From NCBI RefSeq assembly GCF_014698505.1, contig NZ_JACJTD010000029.1:1-64000 (forward strand): a DNA stretch of 64,000 nucleotides, given 5' to 3'. This stretch comes from Nostoc foliaceum FACHB-393 (lineage in GTDB: Bacteria > Cyanobacteriota > Cyanobacteriia > Cyanobacteriales > Nostocaceae). The number at the start of each line of letters is the position of its first letter. Within the stretch, counting starts at the first letter, position 1. Positions 27,081 to 36,427 of the stretch are shown here, piece after piece. The translations under genes were made by a program, and so were the position numbers. Under the pieces are notes generated by a model, which saw only the letters and a program-made list of their open reading frames with translations, was not told the DNA's origin and searched no databases.

Positions 27081-29798
27081 ATGACTTCTGCTGCTGAAAT
27101 GCCAGCTAGCTCTGGCTCAACGTTAACATTACATTCAGATCCCAAAAACACCAAAGAAACCGATCCCCTGAGAAAGGCTAATGGTGTTTATGTGACGGTG
27201 CATGGTCATTTTTACCAGCCACCAAGGGAAAACCCTTATCTGGACGCAATTGAACGCCAACCGAGCGCTGCACCTTTCCATGACTGGAATGAGCGGATTC
27301 ATTGGGAATGCTATCGCCCGAATGCTTTTGCCAGAGTCTTAAATGACCGAGGCGAAGTGGTGAAGATCGTCAACAATTATGAGTATTTTAGTTTTAATAT
27401 TGGCCCAACGCTGATGTCGTGGCTAGAACGCTACGATGTGGAGGTTTATCAGCGGATTTTAGAGGCGGATGCCAAGAGTAGCGATCGCTTGCATGGTCAC
27501 GGCAATGCGATCGCGCAAGTATACAATCACATCATCATGCCCCTGGCGAACGAACGCGACAAATATACCCAAATTCGCTGGGGTAAAGAAGACTTCCGCT
27601 CCCGCTTTGGACGCGATCCCGAAGGAATGTGGCTAGCGGAAACAGGTGTAGATTATGCCACCCTAGAAGCTCTGGTTGCTGAGGGTATTCGCTTCATTAT
27701 CCTTGCACCATCTCAAGCACTGCGTTGCCGTCCCGTCCCTACTCCAGATCATCCCCATCCTGAATGGCACGAAGTCGGTGGTAGTCAGATTGATCCCACC
27801 CGTCCCTATCGTTGTTATTTGAAGCCCACGCTAGACACTTCTTCTTCACCTCTAAGTGCTATCACCACTAGCCCCAAGGATGATAGTACAGAAGAATTAC
27901 CCTACATTGATATCTTCTTCTACGATGGGCCGATATCGCGGGACATGGGTTTTAGTGATGTTGTTTATAATTCCAGTCACTTTGCCGGACGTATTGGCTC
28001 GGCTGTGCGTGGGGATCATCGGCCAACACAGTTAATCTCTGTGGCGACGGATGGAGAAACCTTCGGACATCATAAGAAGGGAACTGAGAAAACTTTAGCC
28101 TACGCCTTTACCAAAGAGTTTCCCCAGCAAGGTTGGACGGTGACGAATTTCGCCCACTACCTCAGCCTCAATTCTCCCGGTTGGGAAGTGGAATTGAAGT
28201 CAGTCACAGCCTGGAGTTGCGCCCACGGTGTAGATAGGTGGCAAGATGACTGTGGTTGCGGTGGAGAAGGCAGTATTTGGCATCAGAAATGGCGTCGTCC
28301 TCTGCGGGATGCCCTAAATTGGCTGCGAGATCAGCTAACTGAGGTGTATGAAGAACATGGTAGGCAGTTATTTCGTGATCCCTGGCAAACACGAGATGAA
28401 TATATCCAAGTGATGCGCGATCGCACTGCTACCAATGTCAACCGTTTCCTAGCCCGTCATCAAACCCACAAACTAACCGCAGCCGAACAAGTAGACGCAC
28501 TACGCCTATTGGAAATGCAGCGTCACGCTTTGTTGATGTTCACTAGTTGCGGTTGGTTTTTTGAAGAAATTTCCCGTCCAGAGGGGACACAAATTCTGCG
28601 CTACGCCGCCCGTGCTTTGGAATTAGCAGGGGAAGTGGCTGGCGTGCAGTTGGAAAAAGGCTTCGTCAAACGTCTTGGTTTAGCCCCCAGCAATGTGGAT
28701 GACTTCAAACACGGTGGCGAAATTTATCGGCAACTCGTGTTAACTGCCCAGCTTGGCTTTAAGCAAGTAGCAGCCCATTACGCTATTACTTCTCTGTTTA
28801 CAAATCAGAAACCAGCACAGACGCACAATTCTTTGCCTAGAAAAGATGCTGCTGATAAACAGTCTCAGCGTTACCACAAAAAGGTTTATTGCTACGCTGC
28901 TAATGAGCTAGATTACCAGCTGCAACGTATGGGATCGCTAACTCTGGCTGTGGGAAATTTAAAGCTGGTATCAGAGATTACTTGGGAAAGCGAGCATTTG
29001 GTATTTGCGGTTCTCCATTTGGGAGGCTGGGATTTCCACTGCTGTATTCAACAATTTACTGGGCGGCGTGACTACAGCCAATTAAAAGAAAAGCTGTTTG
29101 GCGCACTAAAACAAGCTAGTGCAGCTCATACTATCTTGGCGATGACGCAGCTATTTGGCGAAGAAGCTTTCAACTTGCAAAATCTATTTGCTGAAGAACG
29201 CCACCGGATTATGCGACTGCTTAGTGAGGAAACGCTGACACGCTTAGGACAGTTGTATACCCAAGCATACCGTGATAATTACGGTGTGCTGATGGCGTTT
29301 CATCGAGATGAAATAGCAGTACCACAAGAATTGCAGGTAGCAGCCGATATTGCTTTAGGGCATCGCTGTTTGATGACATTGCGATCGCTTGAGCAAGATA
29401 TCGCTGATCCCCAAAAGAGTTGGAGTCACATAATAGAATTGGAAGCGATCGCTACTGAAGCAAAACATCTGCGTTGTCGGCTGAATATTCCCGACGGTAA
29501 GCAGATGTTAGAACAGTTAATTGCGCGATCGCTCTGGCAATTGTTGCATGATGCTAATGGTAGCTTTAATGCAGATATCCAACTATTGGAGAGATTGATT
29601 GATGTCGGGGATCAACTAAATATTGACATTTCCCTACAGCGATCGCAAGAACTATATTTTAGTTGTCTGCACAGTCAGATCGCGCCAGTGTGTATCACTA
29701 GCGTTGGGAATGAAGGAGATAATCAGTGTCTTCAGTTACTTAAGTTGGGCAAAAAGTTAGCCGTTGATGTTAGCATGATCTCAAATCAGTTGGGATAG
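27081..29798 (+). CDS. Glycoside hydrolase family 57 protein with DUF3536
   Basis: The 905-residue protein begins with the GH57 catalytic region: YVTVHGHFYQPPRENPYLDA, then WLAETGVDYATLEALVAEGI holding the probable nucleophile Glu. HFAGRIGSA and ISVATDGETFGHHKKGTE follow, where the second carboxylate Asp is expected. The C-terminal half is the DUF3536 helical region. GH57 enzymes act on alpha-glucans with retention, as amylases, 4-alpha-glucanotransferases or branching enzymes. The specificity here is unknown, but glycogen metabolism is likely. It stands alone and ends at a strong terminator. Confidence 0.9.
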   Translation: MTSAAEMPASSGSTLTLHSDPKNTKETDPLRKANGVYVTVHGHFYQPPRENPYLDAIERQPSAAPFHDWNERIHWECYRPNAFARVLNDRGEVVKIVNNYEYFSFNIGPTLMSWLERYDVEVYQRILEADAKSSDRLHGHGNAIAQVYNHIIMPLANERDKYTQIRWGKEDFRSRFGRDPEGMWLAETGVDYATLEALVAEGIRFIILAPSQALRCRPVPTPDHPHPEWHEVGGSQIDPTRPYRCYLKPTLDTSSSPLSAITTSPKDDSTEELPYIDIFFYDGPISRDMGFSDVVYNSSHFAGRIGSAVRGDHRPTQLISVATDGETFGHHKKGTEKTLAYAFTKEFPQQGWTVTNFAHYLSLNSPGWEVELKSVTAWSCAHGVDRWQDDCGCGGEGSIWHQKWRRPLRDALNWLRDQLTEVYEEHGRQLFRDPWQTRDEYIQVMRDRTATNVNRFLARHQTHKLTAAEQVDALRLLEMQRHALLMFTSCGWFFEEISRPEGTQILRYAARALELAGEVAGVQLEKGFVKRLGLAPSNVDDFKHGGEIYRQLVLTAQLGFKQVAAHYAITSLFTNQKPAQTHNSLPRKDAADKQSQRYHKKVYCYAANELDYQLQRMGSLTLAVGNLKLVSEITWESEHLVFAVLHLGGWDFHCCIQQFTGRRDYSQLKEKLFGALKQASAAHTILAMTQLFGEEAFNLQNLFAEERHRIMRLLSEETLTRLGQLYTQAYRDNYGVLMAFHRDEIAVPQELQVAADIALGHRCLMTLRSLEQDIADPQKSWSHIIELEAIATEAKHLRCRLNIPDGKQMLEQLIARSLWQLLHDANGSFNADIQLLERLIDVGDQLNIDISLQRSQELYFSCLHSQIAPVCITSVGNEGDNQCLQLLKLGKKLAVDVSMISNQLG

Positions 29799-29862
29799 AT
29801 GTAGACACGCACAGCGGTGCATTGATATCAACTTAAGTGAGTTGGGGGAAATTTTCACACAC

Positions 29863-29895
29863 AGAGAAGGGGATAATTATCCCCTTCTCTTTTTG
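29863..29895 (+). terminator. Terminator of the GH57 gene
   Basis: AGAGAAGGGGATAA and TTATCCCCTTCTCT form a perfect 28-base palindrome followed by TTTTT. A strong intrinsic terminator about 65 bp after the stop. Confidence 0.9.
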
Positions 29896-29934
29896 ATTTG
29901 CTTGATTATGATGTCCGCCAAATCACCCATAATA

Positions 29935-30039
29935 CAATACAGTTCAGAATGAGCAACAAAACCCAGATGTAGAGACGCGATTTATCGCGTCTTGAAAGAC
30001 CAATCATCTACACCAATAACCCTTAACCCAAGTGTATTG
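29935..30039. repeat. MITE-like element, family 1 (105 bp)
   Basis: Ends CAATACAGTTCAGAATGAG and CCCTTAACCCAAGTGTATTG. The interior has GACGCGATTTATCGCGTC, then a block that is the reverse complement of 24070-24110 with few differences. A CGGACATGATAT motif of another family follows at 30136-30147 and overlaps the stop of the next gene. Confidence 0.7.
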
Positions 30040-30146
30040 ACCCATAAGAAGCATTTTTTGGTATGGACTTCAGTCACCAAAGCCAGGACTTTAGTCCTTA
30101 CTACGAACGAACATTTTTTATTCCGCTTGATTAACCGGACATGATA

Positions 30147-30392
30147 TTACTTAACCTGGGAGCGATCGCAATGGTAAGGATAAAGCCATTCACACTTGAA
30201 GAGTCCGTGGGTATGTTTCTCAAAAAAGGTTCCTGCATGGCGGCCAGGTGATATATCGATCCCAGCTTTCGTTTTAATCTCATATAGCCAAGGAAAGGCT
30301 ACTACTAAAATAGCTATGACAGCGAAGAGGTAGAGAATCGTAGTTCTAATATTCAGAAATCTTAGGGAATTGCTATTGTGATTTTGAGGCAT
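30147..30392 (-). CDS. Small hypothetical single-pass membrane protein
   Basis: An 81-residue frame with one hydrophobic helix (about residues 18-38, ILYLFAVIAILVVAFPWLY) preceded by basic residues, and a Cys/His-containing tail (HTHGLFKCEWLYPYHC). I do not recognise it. No ribosome site stands out, and the stop codon lies inside a dispersed repeat, so the 3' end may have been reshaped by repeat insertion. Confidence 0.5.
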   Translation of the reverse strand: MPQNHNSNSLRFLNIRTTILYLFAVIAILVVAFPWLYEIKTKAGIDISPGRHAGTFFEKHTHGLFKCEWLYPYHCDRSQVK

Positions 30393-30428
30393 AGATCGTG
30401 AGAGATTAATAGCTCATCCAATCCTAAC

Positions 30429-30673
30429 CTAAAGCTGAAAATATCGCTGGAAGCGGGAATCAAGGTTGCTTGATTTCTGCTGATTGCACGTTAAACAGAG
30501 GGTTTGTAGATTGCTAATATCATTTTACCACCACGGAAGAGGGGAATAATATGGTCAATACTGAGATTAGTTTCTTCAGTGGTTTTACCGCAACTTTGGC
30601 ATTGGTATTTGTCACGTTTAAAAACATATTTCTTTACTTCCGGCGGGATACGAATGCGAGGAGTTTTGCTCAT
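30429..30673 (-). pseudogene. HNH endonuclease with a frameshift in a poly-A run
   Basis: ATG 30673 encodes MSKTPRIRIPPEVKKYVFKR, then CQSCGKTTEETNLSIDHIIP, the first zinc CxxC and the DH of HNH nucleases. At AAAA (30523-30526 on the plus strand) the frame is lost and ends after 60 codons. With one more A it continues NDISNLQTLCLTCNQQKSSN to a stop at 30429-30431, restoring N, the second CxxC and a normal length of about 81. The gene is 7 bp after the Gfo/Idh gene. It is either decayed or has a homopolymer sequencing error. Confidence 0.8.
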
Positions 30674-30680
30674 TTTTACT

Positions 30681-31796
30681 TTAGTTGCTAAGAAATCCTT
30701 CCAAGCTTGGTACGTCTACCCAGCTTGCTTTTGTATGAGATTCATGGGATAAATCCATCAACAACTGAGAATAAATTCCTTCTCGCAGCGATGGTGTAAT
30801 TTCCTGATTGCAGTTAATTCCTTGTACCCATTGGTTTACTACACGGATAAATGCAGAAATGCGTCCATCAGCATAATTTTTGGGAAAAATTAACCGATTC
30901 GGTATTTCTATTTCCGTTAGGGGTTTACCTGGCTGGGAAGCCCAAACACGAAAGCCGTGTATATAGTCTTTTTGATTTTCACTACCTACTATTAATGTAC
31001 CGCGATCGCCATATACTTCTATCCAATGGGTTCTTGGTGCGTGAACAACTGCACTGATAGAAAGTTGGCAAGGTGTACCATCTGCTAATTCCAGCGTTAA
31101 TATACAGTTGTCATCTGTATCCACTGGCTTAGATTCTCCACTAATAGGGTCAACTCGTGTGGGAATAGCAGTACTCAAATGGGCGTTTAATCTACGGACT
31201 GGCCCGAATAACCAGTGAATGTAATCGAAGGCGTGGGAACCCAAAGATCCTAATGCACCGCCTCCTTTAGCTTTGTCAGAATACCAATTCCAAGGGCGTG
31301 AAGTATCAGCACGAGAAGAACCTAACCAATCAATTTTAATTAAACGCAATTTACCCACATAATCTTCTGACAATAATTCAGCAAATAACTGCCATGCTGG
31401 TACAAAGCGAAATTCAAAGTCTACAGTCGCAATAACACCTTTTCTTTTAGCTAACTGATAAAGTTCTTTAGCCTCAGATGCATTTAAGGTTATAGGTTTT
31501 TCTAGTAATAAATGTTTCCCCGCTTGCAGTACAGTTTTTGCCATTTCATAATGCAAAAATGGCGGTGTAGAGATGCTAACTGCTTGCACTTCTGGCAATG
31601 CCACAATATCTGTAAGTGAGTCAGAGGCGTGGGGGATCTTATGAGATTCTGCTATAGCTTTAGCTTTATTTATATCTCGGTGATAAACAGCAACTATCTC
31701 AGTCTGAGGATGTGCTTGGAATCCAGGGATGTGGACTTTTTGACCAAATCCAGTGCCTGCGATCGCAATTCCAATCATATCATTATTTACTCCCAT
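30681..31796 (-). CDS. Gfo/Idh/MocA-family oxidoreductase
   Basis: The 371-residue NAD(P)-dependent dehydrogenase has a Rossmann fold (IGIAIAGTGFGQKVHIPGFQ, residues 8-27; VSISTPPFLHYEMA; LLEKPITL, with the catalytic Lys of EKP). A C-terminal alpha/beta domain follows with GGGALGSLGSHAFDYIHWLFG. Such enzymes usually act on sugars or cyclitols; the substrate here is unknown. Start ATG 31796, or ATG 31778 (MIGIAIAG) as an alternative. The HNH gene follows closely downstream. Confidence 0.88.
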   Translation of the reverse strand: MGVNNDMIGIAIAGTGFGQKVHIPGFQAHPQTEIVAVYHRDINKAKAIAESHKIPHASDSLTDIVALPEVQAVSISTPPFLHYEMAKTVLQAGKHLLLEKPITLNASEAKELYQLAKRKGVIATVDFEFRFVPAWQLFAELLSEDYVGKLRLIKIDWLGSSRADTSRPWNWYSDKAKGGGALGSLGSHAFDYIHWLFGPVRRLNAHLSTAIPTRVDPISGESKPVDTDDNCILTLELADGTPCQLSISAVVHAPRTHWIEVYGDRGTLIVGSENQKDYIHGFRVWASQPGKPLTEIEIPNRLIFPKNYADGRISAFIRVVNQWVQGINCNQEITPSLREGIYSQLLMDLSHESHTKASWVDVPSLEGFLSN

Positions 31797-32104
31797 ATTT
31801 GTATATTTTACTATTCACTTAATAATATCATTTTGTCTATGATATCTAATATATCCGAGTCTTTACTTGTATAAAATTTTTTAGCGAGTAATTTTTCTGA
31901 TTGCCTAATATTTTCAAAATCCTGTAGAAAATTCTTGGATGATAGGTATTAACGTCACTTAAAGTATCATTGCGAAATTATGGAAATCTAAAAAGTCTTA
32001 AGTTTGTATCATGCTAATGTATCTCATTACATAAGCAATAAGGTGTAAAAATTTAATGCTTTTTCAAAATTGTAGATGTTAAATAACAGACGTTTAATCA
32101 TTTT
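31797..32104. other. 308-bp AT-rich intergenic region
   Basis: Upstream of the Gfo/Idh gene and downstream of the DUF4870-like gene, both on the minus strand. I see no gene, repeat or hairpin with a T run worth naming. Confidence 0.4.
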
Positions 32105-32572
32105 TTACCGTAAAACTCTAATTGTCAAAGGATAACGATAATACTCACCCTTGTAAGCTTTTATAGCGGCAAAAGTCACTACAAACGATTGTAGTACAAG
32201 TTTAAATAGAATTAATGACGTAAGTACAATTAATAAGCTATCTAAAGTATTTTTGATCTCATTACTTGAACCATTGATAGTTACTGCTCGACCAAAGGTA
32301 GTTAAGACTATAACTAAAGATATGGCTATAATAATTAAGGTATATATTGTTAAAGAAAATTGAAAATTTATTGATTCCTTGCCTTGTAAATCAATCCAGG
32401 GATATTGTGTTTTTTTAAATAGCCAAATTATTAGTGGAGCTAAAAGATTTAAGGGTAAATATAAAGGGATACCAATAAATACTAAAAAAAACACTAATAT
32501 CCATCCTAATAAAGCCGATAAATGACACAAAGTAGCCCATATACGCATTTGCTGTTTAGGTTTTTCTCTCAT
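32105..32572 (-). CDS. DUF4870/Tic20-like membrane protein
   Basis: The 155-residue protein has about four membrane helices. It opens WATLCHLSALLGWILVFFLV, contains WIDLQGKESINFQFSLTIY, and ends AIKAYKGEYYRYPLTIRVLR. This layout matches the DUF4870 family, which resembles plastid Tic20. Function in bacteria is unknown. ATG 32572 is taken as the start. Confidence 0.8.
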   Translation of the reverse strand: MREKPKQQMRIWATLCHLSALLGWILVFFLVFIGIPLYLPLNLLAPLIIWLFKKTQYPWIDLQGKESINFQFSLTIYTLIIIAISLVIVLTTFGRAVTINGSSNEIKNTLDSLLIVLTSLILFKLVLQSFVVTFAAIKAYKGEYYRYPLTIRVLR

Positions 32573-32961
32573 GGTTTTTTATTTGTAAGTGGATTTAGCA
32601 GATAATTCTCCATTGTAATTATCTATAAAAAAGCCAAATAAAAGCTTAAAACCTGAGTATTCCTCTGTCATAGTATTCGGAAAGAGGTTCTATTTCCCAA
32701 ACTATACCTTTTTCTGGCAGCAGCGCAACTTCTAAACCTTTGAGGACTTTATCAACTTGAGCGATGGCGTAACCGCCCGCCGGAGGCGATGGTCTCCGAC
32801 CGGAGGTCATTGCAAGCTGAAAACCATCTGACAGTTTATACTGAGTACTGGGAAAACAAGCAGTTGGCTTTTGCAATACCCAATAGCAAGGATCATATAG
32901 AACTTACGCATAAGATATCCGCTCTATGTCGTAAACTTAATAACACTAACGGATTTTCAAT
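32573..32961. other. Intergenic region with a repeat and a possible gene fragment
   Basis: Bases about 32760-32812 are a second copy of the palindromic repeat at 3686-3743 (GGCGATGGTCTCCGACCGG). On the minus strand, 32646-32758 reads VDKVLKGLEVALLPEKGIVW, then EIEPLSEYYDRGILRF and a stop. That looks like the C-terminus of a real but unidentified protein whose front is interrupted by the repeat. The Omp85 promoter should be at the right end. Confidence 0.4.
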
Positions 32962-34473
32962 ATGCGAGTTCAAATAACTGTAGTTGCGATCGCAGTAATG
33001 TTAGTGGGCGGGAAAAATCCAGAGGCCCTCGCAGACTCGCAATTTTCTACTCAGGATGGGTTTAGTAGTATTGCGACACCGGAAGCTACGATCCATATAG
33101 AGGGGGAGTATGCCAAATATGGTAATTATATAGGAGCGACTTCAGGAGATAGCCAGACGCTTGTATTTTCCCAAAAAGTTGTCAAAGACATCCAGATTCG
33201 TTTTATTAATGACAAAGATGAGTTGCTCGATGACAAAGGTCAGCCCATCAAAGGGCGTACTCAGACAGATTTTATCATTGGTCTGCTGAGACTCAAACCT
33301 GGTCAGGTATTCCGTGAAGATTTACTTCAAGCAGACTTGCAACGATTGAGAAGATTAGAGTCATTTAATCAAGTAAATGTTGAGCGAGAAGAAGATGCCT
33401 CCAGTGTTAATATCATCTATGAAATCAAAGAACGTGCCTTCCCTTCTCTAATTTTAGGAGGCGGAAATAACGATGATGTTGGACTATACGGTCGGGTGGG
33501 TTACAAAGATGCAAATATCAGCGGTCTTAACGATGAATTAGATACAACTGTGCAGTTCAGCAGTGAAGATGTCCAGTTTAATGGTCAATTCATTAGTCGT
33601 TATCGTCCTGGAGAACCAAACCGCTTAGGCTATAGCATTAGAGGTTTTCGTAGTCGAAATATATCGGGAACCTTCAACGAAGATATCAGATTGTCTAACG
33701 GCAACAAAGTGCGGGAGGGAAGGTTTGGCGGTTCTGTGGGACTCTTACAATCTTTCGATGATTGGGATACAACTGTGGCTCTCAACTATACCCGGATTAG
33801 CCTACGCGATCAAGAATATAACGTTGCACAGGTAGATAGATTAGGGAGTCCCCTATCTGTCAGCGGTACTGGTATTGATGACCTATTTACAGTATCATTT
33901 GCTGTATCCAGAGATCAACGCGATCGCCGAGATAATCCGACTCAAGGATCAATCTTCACCCTCAGCACAGAACAAGCGATTCCCATTGGACTGGGCAATA
34001 TTTCTAGCAATCGCCTACAGGGAGACTATATTCAGTATTTACCAGTTAGTTGGATAGGTAATGGTAAACCGACCGACAATCCAGAAATGTTGGCAATTAA
34101 TTTACAAATTGGCACCACAATTGGAGACTTTCCACCAGCGGATGCCTTTAATATTGGTGGACTAGATTCTGTCAGAGGTTATGGTTATGGTAAAGTTGCC
34201 AGTGGTCGCAGTTATGGTTTAGCTTCCGTGGAATATCGTTTTCCAATTTTCCAGTCAATCGGAGGAGTTATCTTTACTGACTTCGCCTCAGATTTCGGGT
34301 CTAGCGAAACCGTACTAGGAGAACCAGGAGTACTGCGAGACAAACCTGGAAGTGGCTTTGGTTACGGCTTAGGATTGCGAGTCAAGTCATCCTTTGGGCT
34401 GATTCGAGGTGACTTAGGAATTAGCGACCAAGGAGAAGTTAGATTTGAAGTTACTACAGGTCAGCGATTTTAA
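32962..34473 (+). CDS. Short Omp85 (BamA/TamA-type) outer-membrane protein
   Basis: The 503-residue protein has a signal peptide (residues 1-25, ending EALADS) and one POTRA-like domain (about 70-150, with LLRLKPGQVFREDLLQADLQ and LRRLESFNQVNV). A 16-strand barrel (about 155-503) follows, with the L6 motif DSVRGYGYGK and SYGLASVEYRFPIF. It ends in Phe, as outer-membrane barrels do. Cyanobacterial Omp85 proteins normally have three POTRA domains, so this is a reduced member. It probably works in insertion or secretion at the outer membrane. Confidence 0.88.
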   Translation: MRVQITVVAIAVMLVGGKNPEALADSQFSTQDGFSSIATPEATIHIEGEYAKYGNYIGATSGDSQTLVFSQKVVKDIQIRFINDKDELLDDKGQPIKGRTQTDFIIGLLRLKPGQVFREDLLQADLQRLRRLESFNQVNVEREEDASSVNIIYEIKERAFPSLILGGGNNDDVGLYGRVGYKDANISGLNDELDTTVQFSSEDVQFNGQFISRYRPGEPNRLGYSIRGFRSRNISGTFNEDIRLSNGNKVREGRFGGSVGLLQSFDDWDTTVALNYTRISLRDQEYNVAQVDRLGSPLSVSGTGIDDLFTVSFAVSRDQRDRRDNPTQGSIFTLSTEQAIPIGLGNISSNRLQGDYIQYLPVSWIGNGKPTDNPEMLAINLQIGTTIGDFPPADAFNIGGLDSVRGYGYGKVASGRSYGLASVEYRFPIFQSIGGVIFTDFASDFGSSETVLGEPGVLRDKPGSGFGYGLGLRVKSSFGLIRGDLGISDQGEVRFEVTTGQRF

Positions 34474-34869
34474 CTTTTTCTAAATAAATACACTTCGCTT
34501 CAAACTTAGATTAATTGCTTCTGGAAGTAGATGCTTCCAAGATAAGAATGAAGCGATCGCCCATTTTGGTACTATTGAGCAAGTTGCATCGGGCGTTGTC
34601 ATTCTCAACCTAAACAATGCGCGGAAGGGTAGGTGTACAAATTTCACAGCGCCAAAAAAGTGCTTCTATCCCAACTCCAGTAAGGCTTTTAAACCATTAT
34701 CTGCCGAATCCTCATCCGCGCAACCTTTGAAATGCTTATCAATATACAATTTCAGCCTTTAAACTTTCCTAATGCTCTTTCCAAACGAATTCTCTAATGC
34801 TATGATTGCCCTTGAATCGCGCAACCGCACCTTGAAAACTAAATATAGCTTGGCTTTCCGGCCCCCGCC
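34474..34869 (+). promoter_or_regulatory. CRISPR leader region
   Basis: The 396 bp between the Omp85 gene and the first CRISPR repeat are non-coding. The final stretch, ACCGCACCTTGAAAACTAAA followed by TATAGCTTGGC, resembles cyanobacterial leader ends and would promote transcription rightward into the array. Repeat orientation (GATTGAAAC at the right end of each repeat) agrees. No cas gene lies on either side. A HIP1 site lies near 34555. Confidence 0.6.
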
Positions 34870-36218
34870 ATTGCAATTCATTAAAATCCCTATTAGGGAT
34901 TGAAACAGCAATTTCATTACTAATCACATCGCTCAAAATTACATTGCAATTCATTAAAATCCCTATTAGGGATTGAAACAGTTTGGCTCTGGAAAGTCTC
35001 TCTATCAATTAGAGCTTATTGCAATTCATTAAAATCCCTATTAGGGATTGAAACACCAATTTCATTACTAATCACATCGCTCAAAACTACAAATTGCAAT
35101 TCATTAAAATCCCTATTAGGGATTGAAACACCTACCCCACTGCCACAATCATGAGTGGCAACTTATTGCAATTCATTAAAATCCCTATTAGGGATTGAAA
35201 CACTTCACTACCTACGGGAGAAGAAGCGACTGTAATAAATTGCAATTCATTAAAATCCCTATTAGGGATTGAAATGCAAAATTAGCTCTGGATGCTTAAA
35301 TTGTTAATTGCAATTCATTAAAATCCCTATTAGGGATTGAAACTTCAACTCTGGCTTTTCATCTTTATAATTATTCAATTGCAATTCATTAAAATCCCTA
35401 TTAGGGATTGAAACAGCATCGATGCAGAGCAATCCCTCCCAAGTTCCACCGGATTGCAATTCATTAAAATCCCTATTAGGGATTGAAACGTACTATTCTC
35501 GATGCTGCGGGTGCTCTTGAGAAAGAGGATTGCAATTCATTAAAATCCCTATTAGGGATTGAAACAAATTATGCTTATTGCTGAGATGGGGGCGGGTAAA
35601 ATTGCAATTCATTAAAATCCCTATTAGGGATTGAAACGAAAAGTTCAAAGCACTCTAAATATACTGATTGAAGAATTGCAATTCATTAAAATCCCTATTA
35701 GGGATTGAAACAGTTTCCCGCTCAAAGCTTGAGGAAGAAATACGGATTGCAATTCATTAAAATCCCTATTAGGGATTGAAACACAAAGCCCAAAGGATAA
35801 AGTAGGTACCGAGGATGATTGCAATTCATTAAAATCCCTATTAGGGATTGAAACGTAGGGGAATACTCACACCGAAATCTAATCGCCACATTGCAATTCA
35901 TTAAAATCCCTATTAGGGATTGAAACGGGTTGCAGTGCAAGAGCTAAGGCTTTATTGGTGGATTGCAATTCATTAAAATCCCTATTAGGGATTGAAACAT
36001 CACTTTTAATTCCCCTGGCATTGATAGTCAAAGATTGCAATTCATTAAAATCCCTATTAGGGATTGAAACAAAACCCTGAAAGCGTCATCTTGATTTTGA
36101 ATCAATTGCAATTCATTAAAATCCCTATTAGGGATTGAAACGGGAGATTTTGATAATTTAGAATACGCTTGGTGGCTGCAAATTGCAATTCATTAAAATC
36201 CCTATTAGGGATTGAAAC
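34870..36218 (+). CRISPR. CRISPR array, 19 repeats of 37 bp, 18 spacers
   Basis: Repeats begin ATTGCAATTCATTAAAA and end CTATTAGGGATTGAAAC, with an internal palindrome AATCCC/GGGATT. First repeat 34870-34906, last 36182-36218. Spacers are 31-40 bp, mostly 34-38. All repeats read identically except number 6 (35239-35275), whose last base is T instead of C. Spacer 1 (34907-34942) and spacer 3 (35055-35092) are nearly identical. The last repeat is intact, so decay at the distal end is not evident. No cas genes lie in the window, so the array must use Cas proteins from elsewhere, or be idle. Confidence 0.99.
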
Positions 36219-36265
36219 TGACACTAATACCATTTCACTTTAATAATAATGATACAAATACACTG

Positions 36266-36335
36266 GTAAGGGCATGGCAATGCCATGCCCCTACGATAAA
36301 TCTATATGTATCAGGATTTTTGTGAATTGATATAA
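36266..36335. repeat. Dispersed palindromic element, family 2 (second copy)
   Basis: GTAAGGGCATGGCAATGCCA, then TGCCCCTACGAT, ends TGTGAATTGATATAAG. Same orientation as 16792-16865. It sits 48 bp after the last CRISPR repeat. Confidence 0.6.
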
Positions 36336-36427
36336 GTCTTTGGCGGATTCTGCAAGCAAGGCTATTGCGGATTTTGCCCCTTGTCTGGCTAAAAGGAAAA
36401 TAGCAAGAGAGTGTCAATTGCTCAGTC

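Noticed and set aside
32646-32876. 76-codon frame on the minus strand
   Set aside because: Its first half is the palindromic repeat (MTSGRRPSPPAGGY); only the C-terminal half may be a gene fragment, so it is noted in the intergenic entry and not called as a gene.
34769-35940. Open frames inside the CRISPR array
   Set aside because: They repeat the translated CRISPR repeat (FQSLIGILMNCN) and are artefacts of the array.
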